Shown here piece after piece: positions 27,108-36,810 of a stretch of DNA of 64,000 nucleotides. Below the pieces are notes generated by a model. It saw nothing but the letters and a program-made list of their open reading frames with translations, did no database searches and had not been told where the DNA came from. The position numbers and the translations under genes were made by a program. Position 1 is the stretch's first letter. Each line of letters opens with the position of its first letter. The stretch comes from Deltaproteobacteria bacterium (GTDB lineage Bacteria > Acidobacteriota > Thermoanaerobaculia > Multivoradales > JAHZIX01). The stretch covers positions 124,001 through 188,000 of the forward strand of contig JAHZIX010000018.1 in the NCBI GenBank assembly GCA_022601195.1, written 5' to 3'.

Positions 27108-30100
27108 ATGAACTATTTGAAACGTCTCCAGAACCGATTCCAGTACTTGATCCTAGGCCTCGTAGCAGGACTCCTCGCTCTCGCCATCGACCCGTCCCTG
27201 AGCGCCCAAGAGGAGCGAGTAGAACTCTCGGAGGAACGCGACGTCTATAACAAGGTCTTTGACAACCTGGACGGAACGAAAACTCTCCACTCCGGTCTGG
27301 AACCCCTCCACTACCGCCCCTCCGGAGGGGAGGCCTTTCTCAACATTAACCCCACCCTTGTGGAAGAAGAGGGTTGGCATAACGAAACCAACTCGTTCCC
27401 CAGCCGCCTGCCAGAGATGCTCGGGGAAGGTGCCGCTCTCGAGTTGGGACCCGACTACGGCATCCGCTGGCGCCCCGGAGCTCTCGTCGCACGGACGACT
27501 TCCGGCCAAGACATCGAGCTAGGCCTAGCCGCCCCATCCTGGGGAACCCGCTCCGAGGAATTGGAGAATACGGTGATCTACCCGGACCTCTACCCAGGCC
27601 TCGACTTGGCGCTAGAGGTTCGGCGGGGCTCCTTGAACGTGAAAACTCTGTTCCGAGATTGGCTCTTCGAGCTCGCCCCGGAACAGATCGACTTCCTCTA
27701 CATAGAGGCTCAGATGGAGTCGGACGCTTCCCTCCTGGAAGCCGTCGAAGAGCGTAGTAACGAAGGGGAAGCTTTCGAGGAAATTCCCCTTTATTTTGGC
27801 CGCAGCACTGAAGACTATGTGATTGGCCTATTCGGACACCCGGGAGTTCCCGATGCTCATCTGGAAGATCACTCGGAAGCTCTGTACAAGGATGAGGAAG
27901 GGGACTGGTCCCCCGGGCCGGACGGCTGGCGATCCAACATGGCGGACTTTCTCTCCACCGGGACAATACGGCACTTCTTCCGTCCCCCGGCCATCACCCA
28001 CTTACAAGCCTTCGGTGGCACCGATTCCTCCGCCGCTCTGACCGCTAGCTTTGCCTTCACAGCTCGAACCACCCTCGAGAAAATTCGCTTTTTCAGTGTG
28101 AGCTATTCGGCTGCTGACTTCGGCAAGGGAGGTGCGAGTCTCTTTGGCTTCACCTACCGATGCCCACCGGGTGCTTCCGGTGGATGCCGCATCTATAACA
28201 ACATCTTGATCGCTGGAAAGGCCGAGGACCGCCTCTACCGCACGGTGGTTTCTTTCCGCGGCATCCTCCCCTTCGCGGATTCTCTGATCGCTGACCCCGC
28301 CATCGAGATTGTCGATATGCAACTCGGTTTCTCTGGCGCTTACAGTCAACCTAATTACACAGGCTTCTCCGGCTTCACCACCGACGAGATCATTGCCTAC
28401 AGCGCGGTATTCGCCCTCAGCGACCCAAAGCGCCCGGGACGATTCAAGATCAAGAATCAGCCTACGGTCTTCTCTAACCCTTACAACGAAGAAATGCGTA
28501 GCGTACCGGGCGGTACGATCAAAACCAGCACCTGGTCACCTTTCAGTCAGCAATCTTCTCAGCGGACCATCGACTCTTCTCCCTTTCAGTTCGGAAAGCT
28601 GTCCAATAAACGCCCGGGGTCCCTCGTGCCTCGGGCTATTGAGGACTTTCGGATTCTGTCCCTGCAAAGGAGATTGGCCATGACCATGATCCTAGCCATG
28701 CCCTTCGATGCCACTCCCTGCCCCCTCTGCACCGCCAATCACCCGGACCCCGCTATCCAAGCCATGAACGGTGACTACCAAGTGGGCGTTATGTTCAGCA
28801 AGTTGCGTTTGGAATTCACCACTCGTAAGACTACCGGTCGAGCGGCGACCTTGACCGCTACTTCGGTTGGTGGTCACAACGATCGTCTCTATCCAGGGGA
28901 GACCCGGTCCTGGGATGTGGAGCTAACAGCCTTTTCTGGAACTCCGGACACCTTAGAGCTCAACAACGTTATGTGGGACCCCGCCCACGGAGTCGACATG
29001 TGGTTTACCGATCCCACCACCGGCAACACCGTCTACAACCCGCCCCTGGCAACCGTTGGAGACAAAGTACGAGTTCACGCCAAATGGACCACAGCGGACC
29101 CGACTCTCTACGGCAAAGCCAAGAAGCTCGAGATCTTCGGCTGGTTCCGATCCGCAGCGACCAGTGCAGGAGGATCCGCGGAGATCCCCATTCACCTCAA
29201 GGCGCCCGAAGGATCTCCCGCCTTCAACCAAGTCCTCACTTCCGTCGACGACAATGTGACCACTGCAACGATTCTCGCCACCCTCCAGCTGCCCTCCCAA
29301 GGGCTGAGAGCGGCCACCAACGCCAGGGGTGTTCTCGAGTGGGTCAGTGGTCCGACCAAAAAACTAAAGGAAGGTCAACATTGGGCTGCTGGAAGCCCCG
29401 CCTCCCCAGGCAACGACGGAGATCTGTTGATCTATCCGGATCAATTCAAACCTGGGACCTACAAAGTAAACCTCATTCCCTGCCTGTGGCCGACGGGTCA
29501 AATATCAGCCTTCCACTGCCTCCAGGGACAAAAACAGCAGATCACCTTCGATGTCCTCGCAGCGGTGCCAGGGCATCCTCCCTCCATCGACTTCGTCTCT
29601 CCTTGGAGTGTCAAGAACGTCAGGAACAGCCCAGTCACCATTTCCGTTCTAGGCTTGAACTTGGTGGATCCAAACCAACCGACTCGGATGCAGATTCATG
29701 GTTTGATTCCCTTGACCATTGTTCAAAGCGGCGCCACGAATAATAAAGTCAGCCTTGTTGCCACCCCAAACCCGTTCCAGTACTGCGGCCCGGACGAGCT
29801 CAAAGTCGTGACTAGCGCCGGTGTTGCTACGGCGGTCTTCAATCAAACCAAACCTTTTTCTAGCGGGACGAATTACTTTGCAGTAGAAGCGGAAACCGGC
29901 ATCCTCACCCAGTTGAAATGGCTCTCCCTCCCGGCTTCCTCCAACGGCAATGTCGTCAGCCAAGACGGAACGAGAAGCGGTAAGTTGACGATTTTCTTTC
30001 AGGTACCAGCCACGGCCAACTACCAGGTCTACACCGCCTACAAAACCCCAGGCAATGGGCCGGCACGAGGCAAGGTCACCATCCTGGAAGACGACCCGGT

Positions 30101-30362
30101 GACCGGCAGCCGCACCACCGTAAAGAGTTTTACCCACAGCCTCGCTGCGGCCTATGGGCCCATCGGTGGTCCACCCCTCTACGGCCTGAGGCCCCTCACC
30201 GACATCCGCCAAGTGGCAGGAGCCTCTCGTTTCAACCTCTCCGCCGGCAAGTACTACCGTCTGGAGCTCGAGACCATCGCCGGCCAGGACTTTCCCCTGT
30301 ACGACATGCTGGTGTTCACGGACGGCAACCTAGGGCCGAAGCTGTCAGAGCTTTGCTTCTAG
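27108..30362 (+). CDS. Exported cysteine-containing protein, paralog 3 of 3 (function unknown)
   Basis: 1084 aa from the ATG at 27108 (AGAGG upstream); the frame is open to 27042 but the signal peptide (LILGLVAGLLALAIDPSLSAQ) begins only after 27108. It has the same domain order as paralogs 1 and 2 but is the most diverged, chiefly in the middle and in the IPT-like part (SIDFVSPWSVKNVRNSPVTIS). The CxxC (CPLC), the IPCLWPTG ... HCLQ pair, YCGPDEL and a terminal LC are retained, so the disulfide pattern is conserved. It converges with the kinase gene with only 8 bp between the stops. Confidence 0.85.
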   Translation: MNYLKRLQNRFQYLILGLVAGLLALAIDPSLSAQEERVELSEERDVYNKVFDNLDGTKTLHSGLEPLHYRPSGGEAFLNINPTLVEEEGWHNETNSFPSRLPEMLGEGAALELGPDYGIRWRPGALVARTTSGQDIELGLAAPSWGTRSEELENTVIYPDLYPGLDLALEVRRGSLNVKTLFRDWLFELAPEQIDFLYIEAQMESDASLLEAVEERSNEGEAFEEIPLYFGRSTEDYVIGLFGHPGVPDAHLEDHSEALYKDEEGDWSPGPDGWRSNMADFLSTGTIRHFFRPPAITHLQAFGGTDSSAALTASFAFTARTTLEKIRFFSVSYSAADFGKGGASLFGFTYRCPPGASGGCRIYNNILIAGKAEDRLYRTVVSFRGILPFADSLIADPAIEIVDMQLGFSGAYSQPNYTGFSGFTTDEIIAYSAVFALSDPKRPGRFKIKNQPTVFSNPYNEEMRSVPGGTIKTSTWSPFSQQSSQRTIDSSPFQFGKLSNKRPGSLVPRAIEDFRILSLQRRLAMTMILAMPFDATPCPLCTANHPDPAIQAMNGDYQVGVMFSKLRLEFTTRKTTGRAATLTATSVGGHNDRLYPGETRSWDVELTAFSGTPDTLELNNVMWDPAHGVDMWFTDPTTGNTVYNPPLATVGDKVRVHAKWTTADPTLYGKAKKLEIFGWFRSAATSAGGSAEIPIHLKAPEGSPAFNQVLTSVDDNVTTATILATLQLPSQGLRAATNARGVLEWVSGPTKKLKEGQHWAAGSPASPGNDGDLLIYPDQFKPGTYKVNLIPCLWPTGQISAFHCLQGQKQQITFDVLAAVPGHPPSIDFVSPWSVKNVRNSPVTISVLGLNLVDPNQPTRMQIHGLIPLTIVQSGATNNKVSLVATPNPFQYCGPDELKVVTSAGVATAVFNQTKPFSSGTNYFAVEAETGILTQLKWLSLPASSNGNVVSQDGTRSGKLTIFFQVPATANYQVYTAYKTPGNGPARGKVTILEDDPVTGSRTTVKSFTHSLAAAYGPIGGPPLYGLRPLTDIRQVAGASRFNLSAGKYYRLELETIAGQDFPLYDMLVFTDGNLGPKLSELCF

Positions 30363-30370
30363 CAAGGGAA

Positions 30371-33300
30371 TCACCTCCGGCCTGCTTCGACCAACTGGCG
30401 GGAGGCACCGAGGCGTGCTGCCAAAGAAGCCTGTAGGTTTGAATTGAGGGACACCGCTCGCTCCAGGTCCGCCAGGGCTCGGCGGGCGGCGTCTGAGTCC
30501 CCTGAGAGCGTCGCCTGGTCGAGCAGAATCCCACCGCGGGCCACCAACAACGGAGAGTAGTTCGGGTTCATCTCCAAACCTTCCTCTGCCCGAGCCAAGC
30601 CCCATTCGAGAGTCTCCGGAGAGTCTTCCCCCTTCGAAACCTTCCGCTGACTCTCGAGACGTGCCCAACGAGCCGCTACGGAACAGGATTCCGGCTCCCC
30701 CGGTTGAATCTCCAAAGCCCGGTCCAGGTGTTGCCGAGCTGTCCTCAACCAGCGGTCCGGGGAGCCGTTTTCCCCAAGGCTCCAGTGAGCCCTCCCAAGA
30801 GCTACCGCCGCCAGGCCTCGAAAGGTACTCGCTGCCTCGTTGTCGATGGCGAGAGCTTCGGTCAGCCACCGTTCCGCTCGGTCTAGAGCTGTAGCTTCCC
30901 CAGCCCTACCCGGCTGGCTGCGATGCTTTTCTCGGGATGAATTTCGATACCACTCCGCCTCCAGCAGCCAAGTTTCCGCAAGCTCGGTCATTCCGGCTCG
31001 GTAACGGGGATGGAGTTGGAGAGCATCCTCGAAATGACCTCGGGCTCGTTGCAGCGCAGGCCGGGGGTCTCCACCGGATTCCATCTCATAGCGACCTTGA
31101 ATCGACTCCACTCGGCCGAGATTCACGTGGGGTTGAAAAGCTCTGGGATGGAGCTGGATGGTTTCCCGCAACGGAGGCTGAGCGGCCGCGAGGGTCCCGG
31201 CAGGATCCAGGCCTCGGGAGACTTGGTATCGCGCCAGAAAGAGCTGGCTCATGCCCAGATTATTATGGGCTGAAGCGTAGGCGGGATTGATGCTCAGGCT
31301 GCGATCAAAGCTCTCTATGGCTTGGGCCAATCGCTCCGCGGGATCCTCTCCTCTCTCGAAGGTCACCCGGCCCAGGTCCATCTGGGCCACTCCCAGGTTG
31401 TTCCAGCCGTAGGCATTCTCCTCGTTCAAAGCCACCGCCCGTTGATTGGCTTCCACCGCCTTCGCCAACTCCGGCCGCGGATCGCGACCCCGCGAGCTCT
31501 CGAATCGAGCCAGAAAAGTGTGGGAACGGCCCAGATTGTTGAAGGCGTAGCCGTAACCCGGATCCAACTCAGTCGATTGGTTCAAATGATCGATGGCCTG
31601 GTGGAAGCTCTCGGTAGGGTCCTCGCCGCTCCCCATCTGGTACTCCCCGAGGCGGTTGTAGATGGCTCCCACCGTATTGAGGAAGATGGCTGGATTGCGG
31701 GCCAGGGCTGTAGCCCGCTTGCCAGCCTCGATGGCCGCCTCGAATTCTCTCCTCGGGTCCCCACCGCTCTTGGACAGAAGACGAGCCTGATCACCATGGA
31801 CCCAGGAGATCTCCTGCCATCCTCGGGCGTCCAATGGGTCCAATTCGACGGCCCGACGAGCGTATTGAAGGACTTTGGCAGCCGCCAAGGAGGGATCGCT
31901 TCCCCGATCGGCCTGTTGCACACTGAGAACCCGCCACAAGGTTGCAATGGCCATGAGAAGGCCAGGGGCATCCGGATTGACCTCCAACCCCTGGTTGCAG
32001 AGCAGCAATCCAGCCTCCAAGAGATCTTTCACGTCTCCCCCCCGGCCATAGACTTCCAGTTCCATGCGCTGGGCCGCAAGATCACAAAGCCTCTCATAGG
32101 GCAGAGTGGCACTCTGAGCCATGGCGGAAGCACGGCGATAGGCTTCCTGGGCTTGGCGGTACTGCTCCACCGCCGCCTCGTGCTCGCCGCCGGATCGATG
32201 CCGATTTCCCTGAGCCGAGAGGACATCCCCGGCGAGGATCTCAGCTTCGAACAACCACGGGGCCTCCTCCAATGCTCGTGCTGCAAAGCTCAGGGCTGAG
32301 TCGAAATCTCCCTCATAAAAGGCGATCAGACCCTCCACGTAAGACGGTATGACGGCGGCGCCACCACGGCTCGAGACCAGCTTTTCCAAGGCCGGGTCCC
32401 GGAACTGTTGCCGGGCCTGTTCTTCCGCCGCCGCTCGGGCCCGGCGATCGGCGATTCCGCGGGCAGAATCCAGCTCCTTTTCGAAGAGCCGTCCATAAAC
32501 CAACCCCAGGGCATAGGCCTCTTCCGGAGGCCGAAAGTCCTCTTCCCAGGCTTTTTCCAGGAAGCGACGTGCTTGCTCCTCGTCTCCAAGGCTCAGGAAT
32601 CCCCTCCCCAAGGCATAGTGCACCGGCCCTGAGAGTGCCGAGCTAGCTCCTTCCGCCTGCCCCTCCAGGAGAGCCATACGCTCCCGCACCTGCTGCTCTT
32701 GGGGACGAATATCGTGCCGGGGACTCATGCGGCTGGCCCGCATCAACCATTCCAGATCCTTGACCTCAGCGGTGAATCGCTGAGCCGCTTGGGCTCTTTG
32801 AGCTGCCTGCCATCGGGCTTGAAACGCCAAGGCAGCGGAGGCGAGAACCGCCAACGTGGCCATCACGGCAACGGCAGCTAGGGTGCGGTGCTTCCGCACT
32901 TTCTTGGCGATGCGGCTGGACAGACTCGCCGGCACCGCTAGGATCGGCTCGCCGTCCAAAAACCGCTCCAAGTCCTCCGCCAAAGCGCGAGCCGAAGCGT
33001 AACGATGGCGAGGTTCTTTCTCGAGACACTTGAGGACGATCGTCTCGAGGTCGATGGGCAATTGAGGCTGTACCCGGCGAGGAGGCTGGGGCTCCTCGCT
33101 GAGAGTCTTGATCAGTAACTCGGTTGGACTGCCCGAGAACACCGGCTCGCCGGTGAGCGCCTGGTAGAGCGCAGCACCCAAGCTGTAGACGTCGCTGCGA
33201 CGGTCGGCGGCCCCGGTCGAGCCTTCGGCCTGTTCCGGCGCCATATAGGGCGGTGTCCCCAGCACCGCACCCTCCACCGTAAGGCTGGTGGCATCTTCCT

Positions 33301-33745
33301 GGTAGACCAGCCCGAAGTCCACCACGTAGGGATGGAACCCCTCCGGCCCCTCGGATCTCTCCACCAAGATGTTTGCCGGCTTCAGATCTCGATGGATCAT
33401 GCCCGTGCGGTGAGCGACGTGGACCGCCTCGGCCACCTGCGCCACCACCCGCACCCGCTGCTCCAAGGTCATCTCCAGGCACGCCTGGTCCAAAGGCAGA
33501 CCGTCGATGAGCTGCATGGCGATATGCGGCTGCTCAGGATCCTCTCCGACCTCGTAAACCTTGCAGATGTGAGGATGATCCAGTTGCGCCTGAGCCCGCG
33601 CCTCCCGCAGCAGGCGCTCCGCCGCCTCGGCGCTGTAGACCCGTAGCACCTTGAGCGCGATATGGCGCTGCAACTTCGGGTCGAAGGCCTTATAGACCTC
33701 CCCCATTCCGCCTCGACCCAATAAGACCCCGGTCTCGTAATTCAT
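30371..33745 (-). CDS. Membrane Ser/Thr protein kinase with C-terminal TPR array
   Basis: 1124 aa. PknB-type kinase domain at residues ~1-265: glycine loop GRGGMGEVYKA (10-20), ATP-binding Lys32 in IALKVL, HRDLKPAN catalytic loop, DFG in VVDFGLVY, and GTPPYMAPEQ. One TM helix (~285-305, AAVAVMATLAVLASAALAF) is followed by ~800 residues rich in tetratricopeptide repeats (for example NPAYASAHNNLGMSQLFLARY). The topology puts the kinase in the cytoplasm and the TPRs outside. It is the last gene of the SWIM-DUF6493 operon; its ATG overlaps the preceding stop (ATGA). It could supply phosphorylation to an FHA protein such as the nearby activator, which is speculation. Confidence 0.95.
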   Translation of the reverse strand: MNYETGVLLGRGGMGEVYKAFDPKLQRHIALKVLRVYSAEAAERLLREARAQAQLDHPHICKVYEVGEDPEQPHIAMQLIDGLPLDQACLEMTLEQRVRVVAQVAEAVHVAHRTGMIHRDLKPANILVERSEGPEGFHPYVVDFGLVYQEDATSLTVEGAVLGTPPYMAPEQAEGSTGAADRRSDVYSLGAALYQALTGEPVFSGSPTELLIKTLSEEPQPPRRVQPQLPIDLETIVLKCLEKEPRHRYASARALAEDLERFLDGEPILAVPASLSSRIAKKVRKHRTLAAVAVMATLAVLASAALAFQARWQAAQRAQAAQRFTAEVKDLEWLMRASRMSPRHDIRPQEQQVRERMALLEGQAEGASSALSGPVHYALGRGFLSLGDEEQARRFLEKAWEEDFRPPEEAYALGLVYGRLFEKELDSARGIADRRARAAAEEQARQQFRDPALEKLVSSRGGAAVIPSYVEGLIAFYEGDFDSALSFAARALEEAPWLFEAEILAGDVLSAQGNRHRSGGEHEAAVEQYRQAQEAYRRASAMAQSATLPYERLCDLAAQRMELEVYGRGGDVKDLLEAGLLLCNQGLEVNPDAPGLLMAIATLWRVLSVQQADRGSDPSLAAAKVLQYARRAVELDPLDARGWQEISWVHGDQARLLSKSGGDPRREFEAAIEAGKRATALARNPAIFLNTVGAIYNRLGEYQMGSGEDPTESFHQAIDHLNQSTELDPGYGYAFNNLGRSHTFLARFESSRGRDPRPELAKAVEANQRAVALNEENAYGWNNLGVAQMDLGRVTFERGEDPAERLAQAIESFDRSLSINPAYASAHNNLGMSQLFLARYQVSRGLDPAGTLAAAQPPLRETIQLHPRAFQPHVNLGRVESIQGRYEMESGGDPRPALQRARGHFEDALQLHPRYRAGMTELAETWLLEAEWYRNSSREKHRSQPGRAGEATALDRAERWLTEALAIDNEAASTFRGLAAVALGRAHWSLGENGSPDRWLRTARQHLDRALEIQPGEPESCSVAARWARLESQRKVSKGEDSPETLEWGLARAEEGLEMNPNYSPLLVARGGILLDQATLSGDSDAARRALADLERAVSLNSNLQASLAARLGASRQLVEAGRR

Positions 33746-36700
33746 GGTGATGGGGAGATTCTATGCTGCCAACGCTCGGCGCGCTCCAGGCGGGCGGCCA
33801 ATTGCAGACGAAAATCTCTCTCTCTCCAGATTTCGGGCCTGTCCTGTCGCTCTAGGAGTCGGCTGGCTACGCGGGCGGTCTCCCCCTTCCCCGGCACCCC
33901 TTGCAGAAAAGCACGGCAGTGAGGGTCCAAGATGCCGCGACCCAGCTCCAGAGAGGCATCATCGACCCACCGCAACAAGGGAAGCAAGGTGGATGGTTTG
34001 AGGGAATCGGGTATGCGGCCCAAGGTGACTTCGAGGGCAACCAAGACTCCCAGGGCATGGCGAGGCGACTGGCGGCCGACAACCTCCAGGACCGGCGCGG
34101 CCCGTTGCAGCAGGAGTTTCGGAGGGTCCACCGGCCAAAAGGGAGGCGGTCCCGGTAGCTGCCGAATCGTCGGCGGCTGGCAAAGGGCCGCGAGGTGCCA
34201 GCCGAAGGCCACCGCGTCCAGGCGGCTGTCTTCCAGGGATTGGAGGAGGAATTCCGTCGCCCAAAGCTTTGGCTCTCGCTGGGGAGACAGCAGCGAAACC
34301 GCCAACAACCAATAAACCGCAGGAGTGACGATCTCGTCCGGATCCAGCAATGCGTAGGCCGGCCCCCAATGCCCTCTCAAGGAAGCATTGCCCGCGCGCA
34401 GCACAACATTGGCCAGGCCAAGAAAAATGGGATCCGAATCTCCAGGAAAAACACTGCTGGGCCAGGGATGAGAGCCACAGAAGGGAGAGTGATAGTGCAG
34501 GAGGCTGACCTCTTCCGGAGCCGGTGACTTCGGCGACCTCGTGAAGTTCTCCTGCAACGCCAAGTAGCGCCCCCAAGAAACCGATCGCACATCCTGGAAA
34601 GTCACCTGGGGCTCCTGCCAGGCTCCGCCTCCTGCCCGCGACTCCCGGTGGCGGCGCAAAACCTCCGGGGCTTCGCCGCGGGGGCACCAGCTACTGGCCG
34701 CCGCGAACCACCACCCCTTCGCCCTTCCCACTGACACCGAGTCCTTGCCGAGGGCATACTGCAACGCTTGGGCAAAGTCCGTCGAGGAGCTCGGCATGGC
34801 GTCCAGGGCCTCCGGACGCCCCGTTGGAGCCAACCGCAGCAGGGCCAGCGCCCCGTCCACCGGTTCGACCTTCCCCCCTGCAGAAGTCAGAGTCACCCAG
34901 CGATTGACCAGGCGAAGCGGGTCGATCCAGCTGGGTTCGTGGGTCGGTGTCGACAGCAGCGGTACTGGCGTTCGAAGGCGGGCGCGGCGAGCGATCTCTA
35001 CCGCCAAAGCAGCAAAGGAAGCGCCGACGTCTCGAGGCGGCTCCGGCCAAAGGGGGCTGCGACCTAGGACCTTCGCCAGGAGCCGTTGGGGCCAAGAGTC
35101 CCCACCGGAGCGCCATCTCTCTCCCAAAGATGGGTAGGCCGGGGGGTCTCCTCGTAACCAGGAGAGCACCAGACGGCCATAGGCGATCTGAAACGGCTGA
35201 CCGTCGAGACCCTCGGGGGCCACGTGCGGGGCGACCTCCTCGGCTCGCTGCACCAAGGGAGCGGCTCGGCGGTCGAAGTCCGCGGGACGCTCGGCACACA
35301 GAGCGGAAATACCTCCTAGAACCCGGTGCAGTCGTATAGCGTCTTCCTGCTCCTCAAAGGCCAACAAGGCCTCTTCCAGAAGCTCATCGAGGTCCGAAAT
35401 GGCCGCAATCTCCCGATTCGGTTCCAGGCGGGATACCGGCAGCTTCCTGAGCTCCAAGCTCGCCAGAGAGCCTCGGTAGCCTTTCCTTGCTACTGATTCC
35501 TCGGCGACCACTTCTTGTGAGCTCTGCTTCTCCAAGGCTGCCAGGTCGATCCCCACCGACAACAACAGAGACGGCGCCAAGGCCTTGGCTCGGCATCTGA
35601 GGGATGCAATGGAGGGTAGCTCCGACTCCGCCGAGGCCCCACCGGACATCGAGACTGATTCCGATGCACCTTCGCCTTCCAGCACCTCTTGGATGCGCTG
35701 GCGCAACCGGGGTCCCGATAGCTCCGCCGCCGTTTCCAGTAGGCTTCGAAGATTCGGTGCTCCCTCCTGCCCCAGAGACGAAATGCGATCGAGGGCAAAA
35801 CCCCGTGCTTTCTCTTCCGGATGTTCGAGGGCGATAGCCGCGGTTTCGGCTCCAAGAAGCTGCAAATCCGGCCAGGGAGCTACCACTTGGGCTATCAGGG
35901 TCAGGGCTCGTTTCACCCTCCCGGCGCTTGGGCTCCGCAGAGTCGGTTCCAAGCTCGACAGCCATTGGATGGCTTCTTCCGGCGAGGACGGTCCGCAGCC
36001 CTTCAGCTCCGACAGCGCCAGGTCCAGGGTCGACGGTCGCTTCGAGTAGAGCAAACGTAACCATCGCTCCGGAGGTATCTGCAGGTCCCCGAAGGCCTCC
36101 TCGAGGCTGCGGACCAAGCGAACCACCCACCGACTCTGGGGAGGAGCCAGATCCCTTTCCAAACCATCCAGAGTGGCTCCGACGAGGCGACCCAAGTCCA
36201 AGCTCCCCTTTTGACAACAACGGACTAGAGCCCGAGTCCATTCGCCGCCCGGCTCGCAGTCCACTTCGAAGAGTTTCCAGATATGGATTTCGAGAAGCTC
36301 CGGATCGGTGTCCAGAATTTCTTCTAATCGGCTCCCTTCCTGCCCGAGGGCGCTCACCATAGCGCGAACATAGATGAGCTCTTCCGGGCGCTCGACCAAA
36401 GCCTCTCGCTCCATCATCCGGACCGCTGGCCACAGATAAAACCCCATTTCCTCACAGGCCCAGGAAGCCCACTTGTTCAGCCATGGCGGGCGGCAGGCCA
36501 TCAGGACTTGCACTCTCCCGTCCTCGACTCCCTGCGGCAAACCTCCTAGGGCATGCCACAAGGTCCAGTTCTTGGCCTGGCCCCAGGTACAGGTTCCCAA
36601 CACCGCCACTCCAGCGCACCTTTGATGAGCCTTCTCTGCCTCGCTGGGGGGACCAGCGAATTTCCGGTTCAAGGAATTCTCAAAGATCCGGCTGGCGACT

Positions 36701-36810
36701 GAGCGAAGCTCCCGCCTTTGCTTCGCTGAAAGCTGCGCCAGCCACTCGATGCACTCCTCCACCGCAGCGCGCTCAACGAAATCGGCGAGAAGCTCCTCGG
36801 ACGGTGTCAC
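33742..36810 (-). CDS. DUF6493-like large protein (copy b)
   Basis: 1022 aa from GTG 36810, which overlaps the upstream stop as GTGA; the frame is open further but only across the preceding gene. All-soluble and helix-rich, with no signal peptide. The segment WLNKWASWACEEMGFYLWPAVRMMEREALVERPEELIYVRAMV followed by DPELLEIHIWKLFEVD is the pattern I associate with DUF6493, proteins found beside SWIM zinc-finger genes in other phyla. It is paralogous to the next upstream gene. No enzymatic motif is seen; HEAT-like helical repeats are plausible. It is translationally coupled to the kinase gene downstream. Confidence 0.8.
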   Translation of the reverse strand: MTPSEELLADFVERAAVEECIEWLAQLSAKQRRELRSVASRIFENSLNRKFAGPPSEAEKAHQRCAGVAVLGTCTWGQAKNWTLWHALGGLPQGVEDGRVQVLMACRPPWLNKWASWACEEMGFYLWPAVRMMEREALVERPEELIYVRAMVSALGQEGSRLEEILDTDPELLEIHIWKLFEVDCEPGGEWTRALVRCCQKGSLDLGRLVGATLDGLERDLAPPQSRWVVRLVRSLEEAFGDLQIPPERWLRLLYSKRPSTLDLALSELKGCGPSSPEEAIQWLSSLEPTLRSPSAGRVKRALTLIAQVVAPWPDLQLLGAETAAIALEHPEEKARGFALDRISSLGQEGAPNLRSLLETAAELSGPRLRQRIQEVLEGEGASESVSMSGGASAESELPSIASLRCRAKALAPSLLLSVGIDLAALEKQSSQEVVAEESVARKGYRGSLASLELRKLPVSRLEPNREIAAISDLDELLEEALLAFEEQEDAIRLHRVLGGISALCAERPADFDRRAAPLVQRAEEVAPHVAPEGLDGQPFQIAYGRLVLSWLRGDPPAYPSLGERWRSGGDSWPQRLLAKVLGRSPLWPEPPRDVGASFAALAVEIARRARLRTPVPLLSTPTHEPSWIDPLRLVNRWVTLTSAGGKVEPVDGALALLRLAPTGRPEALDAMPSSSTDFAQALQYALGKDSVSVGRAKGWWFAAASSWCPRGEAPEVLRRHRESRAGGGAWQEPQVTFQDVRSVSWGRYLALQENFTRSPKSPAPEEVSLLHYHSPFCGSHPWPSSVFPGDSDPIFLGLANVVLRAGNASLRGHWGPAYALLDPDEIVTPAVYWLLAVSLLSPQREPKLWATEFLLQSLEDSRLDAVAFGWHLAALCQPPTIRQLPGPPPFWPVDPPKLLLQRAAPVLEVVGRQSPRHALGVLVALEVTLGRIPDSLKPSTLLPLLRWVDDASLELGRGILDPHCRAFLQGVPGKGETARVASRLLERQDRPEIWRERDFRLQLAARLERAERWQHRISPSP

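Noticed and set aside
31322..32299. 325-aa plus-strand reading frame
   Set aside because: Antisense to the TPR part of the kinase gene and without a recognisable domain.
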